From the NCBI GenBank assembly GCA_017857815.1, contig JAFMCL010000003.1:1-64000 (forward strand): a stretch of DNA of 64,000 nt. The letters are read 5' to 3'. This document shows positions 26,123 to 35,806 of this stretch, piece after piece (within the stretch, counting starts at the first letter, position 1; each line of letters starts with the position of its first letter). Position numbers and translations under genes: made by a program. Under the pieces are notes generated by a model that was not told the origin of the DNA, did not search any database, and was given only the letters and a program-made list of their open reading frames with translations. Origin of the DNA: Flavobacteriaceae bacterium. Lineage in GTDB: Bacteria > Bacteroidota > Bacteroidia > Flavobacteriales > Flavobacteriaceae.

Positions 26123-27955
26123 TTAATAACCGGTATTCTGGGTAATCTCGTTTGTGGAGAGATCGCTTTCAGTTAGTGGAATTGGTCTTAAAAGATGATA
26201 ACTCTGAATTGTGTTCGATCCCTTAATCCATGGATTCATGGCTTTTGCTCGCTCGATTAACTTTTCAGTTCTTTTAAGGTCATACCATCTCAATCCTTCT
26301 CCCATCAACTCTCTTGCTCTTTCGTTCAAGATCATGTCAATTGTCACAGTACCAGTAGCTCTGTAAGAAGCGGTTGTGAGAGCTGTCCCTACTGGATCAG
26401 CAGCTTGGTTAGCTGGTACAGATGCACCTCCGACTGCTCTATCTACAGTTTTATTGTAATAGTCTGAAGCACCTCCTAAAGCACCACCTGTGGCGCCTTT
26501 AACAATTGCTTCTGCTGCGATTAAGTAGGCTTCAGCAGAGCGCATTACCACAGCGTCAAATTCACCAAATCCATTTCCGTATGCAATCCCAGGTTCCCAG
26601 AATTTCCACATCATTGGTGTCTTATCTTGACCGTGAAAGTTCGACTCATCTACAATTCCGTATTCATCATGATTAATCACTGCATAATCTTTAGTTCCTC
26701 CAACATCTTTTCCCTTGTCAGCGGTTGCTGCAGGTGAGTTCCAATCTCTAAACTCTAGAACAAGATCTCCAGATTTTATATCAATTGGAGTCACGCCTTC
26801 TGCAGGAACAAATCCAGCATTATCAACTACAGCGTAAACCTTTTCAACAAAATTGTGGTGGTAACGTGTATCATTTATTGGATCAAAAAGTCTATAGATT
26901 GCAGGTGTCGTATGGTGAACTCCTAAAACTCTGTTGTAATCAGAAGTTCTTCCAGGAGAACCAGGAACATCGTCTACACCTCCTCCAAAGAGACCGTGAA
27001 GGTTATTTCCTCCATCATTATTAACAACAGCACCAGCGTCAGTCTGAAGTGCATTGGTTATGGCTTGATCAGAATACTGAACCGCAAATACAACTTCACT
27101 ATTTTTTGCATCCTGATCTCCAGGTCCAAAAGTTTGATTTGTTGGATCTTCTGAGCGCTTTGGCCAGAGGTCAGCATAATTAGTTACAAGTGGATGCGAG
27201 GCAATTACTTTATCAGCGTAGGACAAGGCCTGAGTGAAATCAGCAGTAGTTCCGCCTAATTTGCCATCAAAATTCCATCCTCTAGTTAAGTAAACTCTAG
27301 CAAGTAAATGCTGCGCTGCGCTTTTGGTCGCTCTCCCGTAATCTGATGCAGTAGAAGGCAATGCAGTCTCTGCAGCAGTTAAATCCGTAATCAACTGAGC
27401 ATAAATCTCAGAGGAGGCAACTCTCGTAACTTCCTTATTGGCTGCGGTAGTCTCAGCCAAAGGCATAGGAACATCTCCCCATTGTTGTACTGCCCAGAAA
27501 AGACACAATGATCGCATGAACTTGGCCTCTGCAACTCTTGTTGCTATTAAAGTGGCATCTCCGTCAATAACATCATTAGCTCTGCTGATCAAAATATTTG
27601 AACGGTTGATTTGCTTGTATAAAACGGTCCACAAGTCAGAAATTGCACCTGCACCATCTGTTAATTCTGATCCGTAGGTATCAATTCTATTGTTCAATAA
27701 AGCATTAGTTGATTGATCCCAAGAAGAGGATCCTGCAAAAAGATCAGTTCCGTTAAGAACCAGTTCTCTTTGCTCAATAATAACCCTCAATAGAGGATAA
27801 ATTGACTTGCTTAAATCTTCAAAACCAGCTGGTGTTGAGAAAAAAGAATCTGCCGTTTGATTTGAAACTGCCTCTTCCATTAGTAGATCTTCAGTATCAC
27901 AACTAAAAACAAATACTAAAGAGAGTGCAATTAAAATTTGATTAATTTTTTTCAT
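26123..27955 (-). CDS. susD: SusD/RagB-family surface glycan-binding lipoprotein
   Basis: This SusD-family lipoprotein (about 610 residues) captures oligosaccharides at the cell surface for the SusC partner. I choose the ATG at 27953-27955 because MKKINQILIALSLVFVFSC is a textbook lipoprotein signal with Cys19. An in-frame ATG at 27985 adds ten residues. Family features are the TPR-like helices (ANDVIDGDATLIATRVAEAKFMRSL; HLLARVYLTRGW), AVVMRSAEAYLIAAEA and the C-terminal NERARELMGEGLRWYDLKR. The gene follows susC closely. It is the only SusD in the window. Confidence 0.93.
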   Translation of the reverse strand: MKKINQILIALSLVFVFSCDTEDLLMEEAVSNQTADSFFSTPAGFEDLSKSIYPLLRVIIEQRELVLNGTDLFAGSSSWDQSTNALLNNRIDTYGSELTDGAGAISDLWTVLYKQINRSNILISRANDVIDGDATLIATRVAEAKFMRSLCLFWAVQQWGDVPMPLAETTAANKEVTRVASSEIYAQLITDLTAAETALPSTASDYGRATKSAAQHLLARVYLTRGWNFDGKLGGTTADFTQALSYADKVIASHPLVTNYADLWPKRSEDPTNQTFGPGDQDAKNSEVVFAVQYSDQAITNALQTDAGAVVNNDGGNNLHGLFGGGVDDVPGSPGRTSDYNRVLGVHHTTPAIYRLFDPINDTRYHHNFVEKVYAVVDNAGFVPAEGVTPIDIKSGDLVLEFRDWNSPAATADKGKDVGGTKDYAVINHDEYGIVDESNFHGQDKTPMMWKFWEPGIAYGNGFGEFDAVVMRSAEAYLIAAEAIVKGATGGALGGASDYYNKTVDRAVGGASVPANQAADPVGTALTTASYRATGTVTIDMILNERARELMGEGLRWYDLKRTEKLIERAKAMNPWIKGSNTIQSYHLLRPIPLTESDLSTNEITQNTGY

Positions 27956-28003
27956 CTGTATAATTATTTCTTTTAAACTTTTCATAATATTTATATTCTT
28001 CGA

Positions 28004-31000
28004 TTAAAAGTTTAGGTTTACTCCAAACAATACAGTCATTGCTGGAAGGTCATCATTATCTCCTCCAGAATTGTATTCTGGATCAAAAGACAAGAAATCA
28101 GAAAACACAAATGGATTCTGAACCTGTCCATAAATTCTTAATCTTGAAACGCCCAACTCATCAAGAATATTTTGGGGTAAACTATATCCAAATGTAATGT
28201 CAGATATTCTTACAAAATCAGCCATTTGGTAACTTAAAGCTACTCGGGTATTACCTCCTTTACTTTCGTTATTACCGTTAAGACCAGGTCCTGTTAGTGG
28301 GCTGAAATATTCATTGGATGGGTTTGTGGCTGTCCAGTAATTTAGTTCTGAAGATCTATTATAACGATCACTACTAATGTCTCCATAAGTAGCGTTTAGA
28401 TAAGCGTTAGAATACATCAAGCCTCGTCTAGTGTACATAAAGAAAGACATGTCCCAGTTTTTATAAGAAATTTGGTTTCTTAAACCAGCAGTCCAATCAG
28501 GAGTTCCCTTACCCACAATGGTTCTGTCATCAGAGTTGATTTTATCATCATCATTAAGGTCTGCTAATTTAACCTGCCCAGGTACTTGACCGTAGACCGC
28601 AGCTTCTGTAGCCTCATCCGTTTGCCAAATTCCTTCAAACTTATAAGTGTAATAAGCTCTGACTGACTCTCCAACAAAACGTCCATTTCCTTTGTCTTCA
28701 GTAATCCCTCCAGCAAGCTTAATAACTTTGTCTTTGTTTGCAGTAAAAGTTAAATCGGAAGACCATTTAAAATCACCCTTAGATACATTAACTGTGTTTA
28801 AAGTTATCTCAACACCACTGTTCTCTATCTCTCCTACATTGGCAATTGCACTATCAAAACCTGTTGAGGTTGGTAACTTATCATCCAGAATTAGGTCTTC
28901 AGTGTTTCTCTTATAAATTTCAATAGAACCTCTTATACCAATATTCTTAAGCGCAAAGTCCAAACCAAAGTTAACTTCTCTACTTCGCTCCCAAACCAAA
29001 CCTCGATTTGAAAGTGAATTAATCGAATAGCCATTGGCAGCAGATCCATCAAAATCATAAACTGTTTGATAAATATTAGATTGAGTCGCATAGGGGCTAA
29101 TACTGGCATTGTTACCAACTTCTCCATAACTAACTCTTAGCTTTAAGCTAGAAAAAACATCTAAGTCCTCAATAAAGCTTTCTTCAGAGAGTCTCCAACC
29201 CAAAGCAGCTGATGGGAAAAATGCCCATTTATTGTCTGTGGCTAATTGGGAAGCTCCGTCATATCGACCCGTTACTGTCAGTAGATATTTGTCATTAAAA
29301 GTATAGTTAACCCTTCCCATGTAGGAAGCCAATGAACTTTCAATTAGATTCGTATTATATGCTTTAATCGTTGCACCAGAACCAGTATTGTGCCACAAAG
29401 AGCGGTAAGCTAAATCTTCAACCTGTATTTGCATGTACTCATCGTACTGTTCAAAAATGCTGAAAAGTGCAGTTGCATCTATTCTATGTTTTCCAAAAGT
29501 TTTATTATAATTTAAAGTGTTATCTAAAGTATAATTAGAAGTTTTATAATTCCACGTATCAACCTTTGGATTATTTGATCCTTTTTGAGACTTGGTAAAA
29601 GTTCCTCTATAATCTCCCTCTCTTGCAGTTGTTTCATAAGCAGAGTATGAAGTTTTAAACTTCAAACCATCAGCTAATTTAATTTCTGCAAATACATTGG
29701 CTAAAATTGAATTTGCTTTTTGTCTCCTTTGGAAATTTTGTGGATCAATCTCAATCAATGGGTTAATTACCTGAGAATCATCTATACCCATAAAGAAGGC
29801 ATAGGGACCAACAGGACCATAGTTCGTATCTCTTTTATTGGGTTCAACTATATCATCAAAAAATACGGTTCCCGTAGGTCTTGATCTTAAAGCAGATCTT
29901 AGCGCTTCTGTAGATCCCCAATTTCTATCACTCTGAGTGATATAGGAGGTAAAACCAACCTTAACGTTATCAGAAATTTGACTCTCAACTCCTGCATTCA
30001 AACTCAGTCTTTCATAATCTGTGTGATTTGTCAATCCACCCTCCTCGAGGTAGGCAGCTGAAAAATTATAGGAAGTTTTCTCAGAACCTCCAGAAACTGC
30101 CACTGTATGATTTTGCTGAACGGCATCTTGTGTTATCAAATCTACCCAATCCGTAGTAATTCCATTGTTCACGTTATACTCTTCCTGAGCAGTGAATCCT
30201 CTTCCAAATTTTTCATTAGAATACAGGTCATAATACTGTTTAGAATCCATGAATTCTGGCATATGAGATTTTGTTCTAATTCCATAATAACCATTGTAAG
30301 TAACATTTGCTTTTCCAGTAGCTCCTTTTTTAGTCGTAACAATGATCACACCATTTGCACCTCTTGATCCATACACTGCAGTCGAGGAAGCATCCTTAAG
30401 CACATCAATTGTTTGAATATCACTTGGGTTTATTGAGTTAAGGTTAGCACCCATAATACCGTCAACGACAACTAGTGGTGCAGTCTTGTCCGCATCAAAG
30501 TTATTTAGTCCACGAATGTTGATGTCAAAACCATCTCCAGGGCGTCCTTTTACTTTGGTAATGTTAACCCCAGCAACTTGTCCTTGTAATGAAGCAGCTG
30601 CTTGCAGCGGATTTGCTCTGGTAATTGTTTCAGTTCTGATCTGAGCAATGGCACCAGTCAAATCTCGTTTTCTACTTTGGCCATACCCTGTGGTAACAAT
30701 CACTTCATCAAGTTCATCAAAAGAAGCTACCAACAAAACATTGATGTTGGAGTTGTTTCCAACGGAAACTTCTTGATCCACAAAACCTATGAACGAAAAA
30801 ACGATCACGTCATCTGCTTCTGCTTTGATCGTATAATTTCCATCAAAGTCTGAAGAAACTCCATCATTAGTTCCTTTAATTACGACGTTTACGCCAGGAA
30901 GTGGAACTCCTGCTTCGTCAGTAATAGTACCCGTGATGTTTTGTTGGGCTGATACAACGACCCCAACCAACAAGAGTAACATAAAAAATCCTTTTTGAAA

Positions 31001-31063
31001 TAAAGACATCGTCCTTGTTTTCAATTTTCGGGGATCAACAGTTCCCCTTTTTAAATTAATCAT
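28004..31063 (-). CDS. susC: SusC/RagA-family TonB-dependent outer-membrane transporter
   Basis: This 1019-residue outer-membrane transporter has a signal sequence, a carboxypeptidase-like domain (NITGTITDEAGVPLPGVNV, about 43-120), a plug domain (TETITRANPLQAAASLQGQVAGVNI to GANGVIIVTTKKG, about 145-245) and a 22-strand barrel to the C-terminal FGVNLNF. With SusD it imports oligosaccharides into the periplasm. The ATG at 31063 lies directly behind five tandem AAACT repeats. The ATG at 31007-31009 (MSLFQKGFF) gives a more usual signal peptide and may be the true start, leaving a hairpin in the leader. A strong promoter and a candidate operator lie 115-165 bp upstream. Confidence 0.93.
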   Translation of the reverse strand: MINLKRGTVDPRKLKTRTMSLFQKGFFMLLLLVGVVVSAQQNITGTITDEAGVPLPGVNVVIKGTNDGVSSDFDGNYTIKAEADDVIVFSFIGFVDQEVSVGNNSNINVLLVASFDELDEVIVTTGYGQSRKRDLTGAIAQIRTETITRANPLQAAASLQGQVAGVNITKVKGRPGDGFDINIRGLNNFDADKTAPLVVVDGIMGANLNSINPSDIQTIDVLKDASSTAVYGSRGANGVIIVTTKKGATGKANVTYNGYYGIRTKSHMPEFMDSKQYYDLYSNEKFGRGFTAQEEYNVNNGITTDWVDLITQDAVQQNHTVAVSGGSEKTSYNFSAAYLEEGGLTNHTDYERLSLNAGVESQISDNVKVGFTSYITQSDRNWGSTEALRSALRSRPTGTVFFDDIVEPNKRDTNYGPVGPYAFFMGIDDSQVINPLIEIDPQNFQRRQKANSILANVFAEIKLADGLKFKTSYSAYETTAREGDYRGTFTKSQKGSNNPKVDTWNYKTSNYTLDNTLNYNKTFGKHRIDATALFSIFEQYDEYMQIQVEDLAYRSLWHNTGSGATIKAYNTNLIESSLASYMGRVNYTFNDKYLLTVTGRYDGASQLATDNKWAFFPSAALGWRLSEESFIEDLDVFSSLKLRVSYGEVGNNASISPYATQSNIYQTVYDFDGSAANGYSINSLSNRGLVWERSREVNFGLDFALKNIGIRGSIEIYKRNTEDLILDDKLPTSTGFDSAIANVGEIENSGVEITLNTVNVSKGDFKWSSDLTFTANKDKVIKLAGGITEDKGNGRFVGESVRAYYTYKFEGIWQTDEATEAAVYGQVPGQVKLADLNDDDKINSDDRTIVGKGTPDWTAGLRNQISYKNWDMSFFMYTRRGLMYSNAYLNATYGDISSDRYNRSSELNYWTATNPSNEYFSPLTGPGLNGNNESKGGNTRVALSYQMADFVRISDITFGYSLPQNILDELGVSRLRIYGQVQNPFVFSDFLSFDPEYNSGGDNDDLPAMTVLFGVNLNF
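31030..31048 (-). promoter_or_regulatory. GGGGA/TCCCC hairpin near the susC start
   Basis: GGGGA at 31030-31034 and TCCCC at 31044-31048 can pair around a short loop. It stands between the two possible susC start codons, so it is either in the first codons or in the 5' leader. If translation begins at 31009 the hairpin could influence ribosome access. No experimental class is recognisable. Confidence 0.3.
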
Positions 31064-31065
31064 AC

Positions 31066-31090
31066 AGTTTAGTTTAGTTTAGTTTAGTTT
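31066..31090. repeat. Five tandem AGTTT pentanucleotide repeats upstream of susC
   Basis: AGTTT is repeated five times without interruption at 31066-31090 (AAACT on the coding strand), ending three bases from the ATG at 31063. A repeat unit of five can expand or shrink by slippage. Here this would change the spacing of the leader or, if translation began upstream, the frame. The rest of 31091-31424 holds the promoter/operator listed next and otherwise nothing I can assign. Confidence 0.8.
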
Positions 31091-31177
31091 TACATTTATT
31101 TATTATAGTCAATAAGCATTCGAAAGCACACTAAAGCATAAGATTCCATTAATAATTCTTGGACAATTAATACTAAT

Positions 31178-31225
31178 GTGTTCGCACACAATGCTCAAAA
31201 TTACTTAAATAAATGACATATACAA
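31178..31225 (-). promoter_or_regulatory. susCD promoter (TTG-N19-TAATTTTG) with LacI-type operator
   Basis: On the minus strand TTG (31225-31223), a 19-bp spacer and TAATTTTG (31203-31196) form an exact match to the Bacteroidota promoter pattern. Six bases later comes GTGTGCGAACAC (31189-31178), a near-palindrome with central CG covering the expected start of transcription. A repressor bound there would block initiation. The leader to susC would be roughly 115-170 bases. Confidence 0.7.
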
Positions 31226-31424
31226 GGATTGAAGCAAAATAAATTATGATTTCAAAAGAGGTTATATATATATTTAGATTGACTTTTAAGTGAAATTAAA
31301 TTTAGTTTATGTAACAATTACGTCAAAGATCCATAGACTGTTTTTCTTATTTGGGGTTTTTGAACCAATTGCTACCATAAAAAACTGAGACATGTCATTA
31401 ACAATGAATCTAAAATTATCTATA

Positions 31425-32906
31425 TCACTTAACGTTAAACGACATTCTGTTTACAACCTTTCCATCAACATCGTGATGAATGAACTGGACAGCGGGAACA
31501 CCATCGACTTGTTTGACAATCCCACTCAAGAATCCCCCCTTAACTCTTAAAAACTTATGTTCAGGTCGATAATCTTTTTGAGACCAACCTCCTGCATGAG
31601 CATCTGATCCTGCACCAGTTCCAAATTCCCATAGATTGGTTCCTTCAATATGAGTGACATATTGCCAATGACGATCTCCATTGGCGATAAAAAAATTATT
31701 TTGCTTTTTTATAAAACTCAAAATTTCTTCCCGTTCATAAGCATAATTCTTATTACTTAAATTGTCGTTTTTCTTTAATCGATCTGGACCCAAAATTGGA
31801 GAGGATGTGATCAACAACTTAAAGGTAGCATCCGAAGCATTTACAGTTTCATAAAACCAATCTTTTTGTTCTTTTCCCCAAATGGTTTTTTCCGCACCAT
31901 CAGGAATTATATTTTTACTTCTATAATTCCTTCCCTCTACTATCCATATTTGAAAATCTTTTCCCCAACGTACTGTCTTATATGTTTTCTCTGCAGTAGG
32001 GAATTGTTCTTTGTCAAAAATCTCAAGCCCTCTTTCAAAATTTATCCTACCGTAATTCTTTCCCGGGTAGCTATCATCAAAACCCACGTCATGATCATCT
32101 TTCATAAAATAAGAGGTATGATTGTTGTAGAAAGTTCGTTGAAAAGGCAAAGAAAAAATCCGATTCCATTTAAAACGAGCCAACTCCTCTGTTAATGCAT
32201 AAGGGGTGGGCTTGTCCATGTATTCTATATCTCCAGTATGAACATAAAAATCAGGATTTAACTTTGTCATGCTTGGATAGATTTTATGTCCGTTTTTCAA
32301 GTCATCTCTTCTGTTATAGTCATGACAGGAAACAATACAAAATTTAATTTCCGAATCGGTATCCCGAGCCGGAGGAGTATAGAATTTTCCCAGGAGGCTA
32401 TCTGATATTTTAGTCTGCCCCAATCCTCTTGAGTAAATTTTTGTAACGTAGGTTTGTCCAGCCTTAAGTTCTTTCAGTTGCCACTGATGGGTATAATCCA
32501 TTTTATCATCAACTTCTTGCCATGCTGTTTTAATTTGATTAATCGAATCATTTATTGGATGATAAATGAGTTGCACTTGCCCTGAAGCACCAGGACAATA
32601 GCCTTCCATGTCTTTAATATTTTTATCAGGTGGAATTTGTGTGTTGTAGATAGAATCAATATTAGGATTTTTGGCGAGCTTAAGCATTTCTTTTCTAGAA
32701 ATTTCGATAAAAGGAGTCCCCTTAAAATTTGCCTCTTTGTTTTTTGTTAGTCGCGTCCAAATGCTAATCGAATTTTGATCTGCCCATCCATTTTTCATAC
32801 CGTTCCCGAAAAAGGGACCTGATTCCTGTTTTGATATCGAGCAAGAAAGCAGAAACAGCAAGGGGGACATCATTAATAAATTTTTCATTGTATATTTTAT
32901 CATCAT
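31425..32906 (-). CDS. PhoD-like phosphatase/phosphodiesterase, lipoprotein
   Basis: This 493-residue protein has a lipobox ending at Cys22 (LLFLLSC). The start could also be the ATG at 32886-32888. It has the metallophosphoesterase core of the PhoD family: CHDYNRRDD (about 194-202), HTGD at 223-226, KDDHD at 269-273, GDRHWQ at 410-415 and a late HDVDG. Biochemically known PhoD enzymes cleave phosphate monoesters or diesters and use metals including Fe and Ca. A paralogue sits inside the sulfatase operon (38907-40397) with very similar motifs. In a sulfatase-rich locus an action on phosphate, or on sulfate, esters of the glycan is possible but unproven. It is 107 bp after GH105 with a possible terminator between, so it may be transcribed separately. 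Confidence 0.82.
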   Translation of the reverse strand: MMIKYTMKNLLMMSPLLFLLSCSISKQESGPFFGNGMKNGWADQNSISIWTRLTKNKEANFKGTPFIEISRKEMLKLAKNPNIDSIYNTQIPPDKNIKDMEGYCPGASGQVQLIYHPINDSINQIKTAWQEVDDKMDYTHQWQLKELKAGQTYVTKIYSRGLGQTKISDSLLGKFYTPPARDTDSEIKFCIVSCHDYNRRDDLKNGHKIYPSMTKLNPDFYVHTGDIEYMDKPTPYALTEELARFKWNRIFSLPFQRTFYNNHTSYFMKDDHDVGFDDSYPGKNYGRINFERGLEIFDKEQFPTAEKTYKTVRWGKDFQIWIVEGRNYRSKNIIPDGAEKTIWGKEQKDWFYETVNASDATFKLLITSSPILGPDRLKKNDNLSNKNYAYEREEILSFIKKQNNFFIANGDRHWQYVTHIEGTNLWEFGTGAGSDAHAGGWSQKDYRPEHKFLRVKGGFLSGIVKQVDGVPAVQFIHHDVDGKVVNRMSFNVK

Positions 32907-32963
32907 AATTGAATTTATTAGGATCTACAAACTAGATCATTATTGCTTCAAATAGTTTAAATT

Positions 32964-32997
32964 AAAAAAAAAAACACCCGAAGGCGGAAAAGGGTCG
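32964..32997 (-). terminator. Possible intrinsic terminator downstream of GH105
   Basis: On the minus strand ACCC and GGGT (32995-32992 and 32979-32976) can pair, with an inner CCG/CGG alternative, and are followed after one base by a run of eleven T (32974-32964). The T-run is strong and the stem weak. It stands between the GH105 gene and the PhoD-like gene. Confidence 0.4.
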
Positions 32998-33013
32998 TTA
33001 GTAAGCCTAAGAT

Positions 33014-34144
33014 TTATAGACCGCCATAAAGTTTGTATACTTCCGAACCAGCACTTAGAAAAGCACCCGTTCCATAAACCTCAGTTTTGTCAGGCCATGC
33101 TTGACCAGGTTCTGCTCCTATCGGCTGAACATAACCTAACATTCCGTCTTCGGTTACGTGACTGACCATTGCATTCCATCCTTTTTCAACGGCTAATCCA
33201 TAAGTTGCTTTATCAAGAATGCCATTGTTAATTCCCCATGCCAATCCAAAAATAAAAAAGGAAGATCCACTGGTTTCTGGTGTAGGATAATATTCCTGAC
33301 CTAAAAGGCTCATTGACCAATGGCCTGCTGAAGTTTGTAGTTTTAAAAGTTTTTTAGCCATTTGCTTATATATTTTCAAAAAGCGGTTGTATTCGGATGT
33401 ACCAGGTTTTAATTCATTAAGTACATTTGCCAATCCAGCAAAAACCCATCCGTTTCCACGTGCCCAGAAAATTTTAGTTCCCTTATCTAGTTTCCCTAGG
33501 TAAGATCCATCGCGATAGTACAAGCTTTCTTTTTTATCATAGAGATGTCCCGTAGTCGCATTAAATTCTTGAAGCAGAAAATCAAGATAAGCTTGGTTAC
33601 GTGTCAACTTATAGAGCTTTGCCCAAACTGGAGGGGACATAAACAAAGCGTCACACCAATTCCATCGGTCCTGATGAAAAGGAGTTTTCCAATCCATAAT
33701 GGATTTTGAAGGATGATAAAGTATAAAATCAAATTGATCGATCGTCGGCTGAATCATTTTTTTATCTTTAAATTCTCTATAAAGATCAATATACATTTGC
33801 CCAACGGTATGGTCATCTGCATGATATGTTCGAGCATGCAACTTCCAGTCGTGTTCTTCTGCAATATCCTTAAGCCAGTTAAAATATTTATCATCTTCTG
33901 CCATTGCGGCCCATTTAACCATTCCTACATACAATGCGCCATTCGTCCAGTCTAGCGGATGATGTCTTGTGGTTTTAAGTCTTTTATTTTGGGCTCTAAA
34001 CTTAACATCACCGTGATTTTCGATTTGCCAATCTGCAACCTTTTGCATTATGGATTTAACATTTAATGGGGTGATGTCTTGTGCCAAAGAAAAATTAAAG
34101 AATAAAATCGAAGTGATTAAAAATTGAATTGTTATCGTTTTCAT
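33014..34144 (-). CDS. GH105 unsaturated glucuronyl/rhamnogalacturonyl hydrolase, secreted
   Basis: This 376-residue (alpha/alpha)6-barrel enzyme of the GH88/GH105 group has a Sec signal peptide (residues 1-21). It removes the 4,5-unsaturated uronic acid that a polysaccharide lyase leaves at the non-reducing end. The two catalytic-region Asp residues are in HADDHTVGQMYIDLY (about 110-111) and RWNWCDALFMSPP (Asp165). The ARGNGWVFAGL segment carries the conserved Arg229. It follows the PL24/25-like lyase gene by 12 bp, so lyase and hydrolase are produced together. The freed unsaturated uronate would feed KduI. Length is normal for GH105. Confidence 0.9.
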   Translation of the reverse strand: MKTITIQFLITSILFFNFSLAQDITPLNVKSIMQKVADWQIENHGDVKFRAQNKRLKTTRHHPLDWTNGALYVGMVKWAAMAEDDKYFNWLKDIAEEHDWKLHARTYHADDHTVGQMYIDLYREFKDKKMIQPTIDQFDFILYHPSKSIMDWKTPFHQDRWNWCDALFMSPPVWAKLYKLTRNQAYLDFLLQEFNATTGHLYDKKESLYYRDGSYLGKLDKGTKIFWARGNGWVFAGLANVLNELKPGTSEYNRFLKIYKQMAKKLLKLQTSAGHWSMSLLGQEYYPTPETSGSSFFIFGLAWGINNGILDKATYGLAVEKGWNAMVSHVTEDGMLGYVQPIGAEPGQAWPDKTEVYGTGAFLSAGSEVYKLYGGL

Positions 34145-34156
34145 GATTTAATAATA

Positions 34157-35593
34157 TCATTTAGTTTTTAGTTTATATAAATACAATTGGCTAGGGGATG
34201 GCCATGGTTTAGGGCGAGGTTTGTCTCGATTGTTGTTCAATGTTTCCCATTTTAAAAAATAGTGAATGTTTTTTTCTTTCACTTCACCAATATCTGGAAC
34301 GCTATTGATTACGAGTCCAGGAAAAGAGCCTTCAATTTCCAATTGTTTCTTAAATCGGCTGTTGGTGAAGAGTTTAGGGGTTTTTAAAACTTTACCAATG
34401 GGCGCAAATGCTTCATCCAACAAAAGCGTACCACTTCCATATTTCTTATGCCAGTAACCTATTTCAAACCTTCCATCTTCTCTTCTGTCAAAACTGTTGA
34501 TCCTAAGCTCAACATTGATACTACCATTTCCTGAAAATTCCCATCGATAATCCCATTGGGTAATAGGCTTAGATATCCATTCATCCCCCTCAATTTTTGC
34601 AATGTAAAGTTGAATGTTTCCACTTTCATCATATTTGTGATAAGTGAATACTGGTTTGTTATTTTTATCTAAACATAATTTTGCTGCCAAATTAATAATC
34701 CCCCCTTTTGGTGGAACCGGTGCAACAATAAGTGATTTTTTATCTAATGTCGCCGGCAATACAATCGGCTGGTCAAACGCATCAAACCAGTTTTTTAAAT
34801 CAGGACTTTTCATATAAGACAAGTCATGATTGGTCGAGCAGTCGGGCGTGTCTCTCCAGACCCAATAAACGTGATACCAACCATCCTCTCTGACTTCGGG
34901 TTGCGACTGATAGGCATTCATTAATCCCTGGCCGTCTGTCAAAGGAACGTCTAACATTCTAGACCATTTCTTTTTTTGAGTGTCATAAGTGTTATAGATC
35001 TCATTTCCATTACCACTTGATCCATCTCGATAATGAAAAATCAATTCCTGTTCTTTTGACAGCATGAATTTAGGATATGTTGATCTTAATTCATTTGAGC
35101 CTACCAATGGAAAGTGTTGAACAAGTGTGGAGATATCCCCTGACAATTCACTTCTAAAATAGGTTAAAGAATCCACATGCATATTCCCAGAGAGGTGGAT
35201 AAACCCTTCTTTATCGACAGCCATTGTTATCGAGTTATGGGAATCCCACCCTACCTCGGTTGCAGAAAATCTCTTTTTTTTATCTTTTTGACCTAAGGTT
35301 CTCGTGGGCGCAGACATTTGATGTAAAACAAAGTTTTTATCGGTTAACTTTCTTTGTCCTACTACCATATTTCTATTGGCATTATAGTAGGCAATGTATT
35401 GACTTTCATCGTGGGTATAAAGAGAAAAACTTACAGGATGACCTGACCATACTGAGTCGATTTTTATGATTTCAATGACGGATTCAGTTTGATCTCTTTC
35501 ATCAACAACAACTTCTCCTGACTTCTTTTTAGAACAGGAGAACATTAGCACTGTAAGAAGAAATACCGTCAAATACTCAATTGATTTTAACAT
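34157..35593 (-). CDS. BNR-4 beta-propeller lipoprotein, PL24/PL25 ulvan-lyase-like
   Basis: This 478-residue lipoprotein (lipobox Cys20, LMFSC) is a predicted seven-bladed propeller of the BNR-4 type. Two histidines 20 residues apart, His119 in WDSHNSI and His139 in SGNMHVD, and Tyr188 in FHYRDGSSGNG fall at almost the positions reported for the catalytic residues of PL25 ulvan lyases. Those enzymes cleave between rhamnose-3-sulfate and glucuronate or iduronate by beta-elimination. Being next to GH105 strongly suits a lyase. PL24 has the same fold and a similar His pair, so the exact family is open, and other BNR-4 proteins are hydrolases. The 213-bp gap upstream suggests its own promoter. 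Confidence 0.75.
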   Translation of the reverse strand: MLKSIEYLTVFLLTVLMFSCSKKKSGEVVVDERDQTESVIEIIKIDSVWSGHPVSFSLYTHDESQYIAYYNANRNMVVGQRKLTDKNFVLHQMSAPTRTLGQKDKKKRFSATEVGWDSHNSITMAVDKEGFIHLSGNMHVDSLTYFRSELSGDISTLVQHFPLVGSNELRSTYPKFMLSKEQELIFHYRDGSSGNGNEIYNTYDTQKKKWSRMLDVPLTDGQGLMNAYQSQPEVREDGWYHVYWVWRDTPDCSTNHDLSYMKSPDLKNWFDAFDQPIVLPATLDKKSLIVAPVPPKGGIINLAAKLCLDKNNKPVFTYHKYDESGNIQLYIAKIEGDEWISKPITQWDYRWEFSGNGSINVELRINSFDRREDGRFEIGYWHKKYGSGTLLLDEAFAPIGKVLKTPKLFTNSRFKKQLEIEGSFPGLVINSVPDIGEVKEKNIHYFLKWETLNNNRDKPRPKPWPSPSQLYLYKLKTK

Positions 35594-35768
35594 AATTATT
35601 TTTTATAAATTAAACCCTCCTTTTTAATTTCAAAGTGATTTAAACTTTTATAACAATAAAAAAGGGTTATTGATATTTGTGTTGTAAAACATAAATCAAT
35701 AAAAAGAACCTATAATGCATACAATACTCGACAAGATACAATAGAAATCGAAATAGTACCATTTATAC

Positions 35769-35776
35769 CAAAAATA
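35769..35776 (-). promoter_or_regulatory. Possible -7 element for the lyase-GH105 pair
   Basis: TATTTTTG on the minus strand (35776-35769) fits the Bacteroidota -7 consensus in the 213-bp gap upstream of the PL24/25-like gene. The nearest TTG is only 15 bp upstream of it, shorter than the normal 19-20. No GTG-N2-CG-N2-CAC operator is present in this gap. Confidence 0.25.
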
Positions 35777-35806
35777 AACGAGGTATTCCACCAACAGTTC
35801 CGTTAA

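Noticed and set aside
31091-31177. A riboswitch or small RNA in the susC leader
   Set aside because: The leader is AT-rich without a stable fold that I can draw apart from the short hairpin at 31030-31048, and no known riboswitch core is visible.
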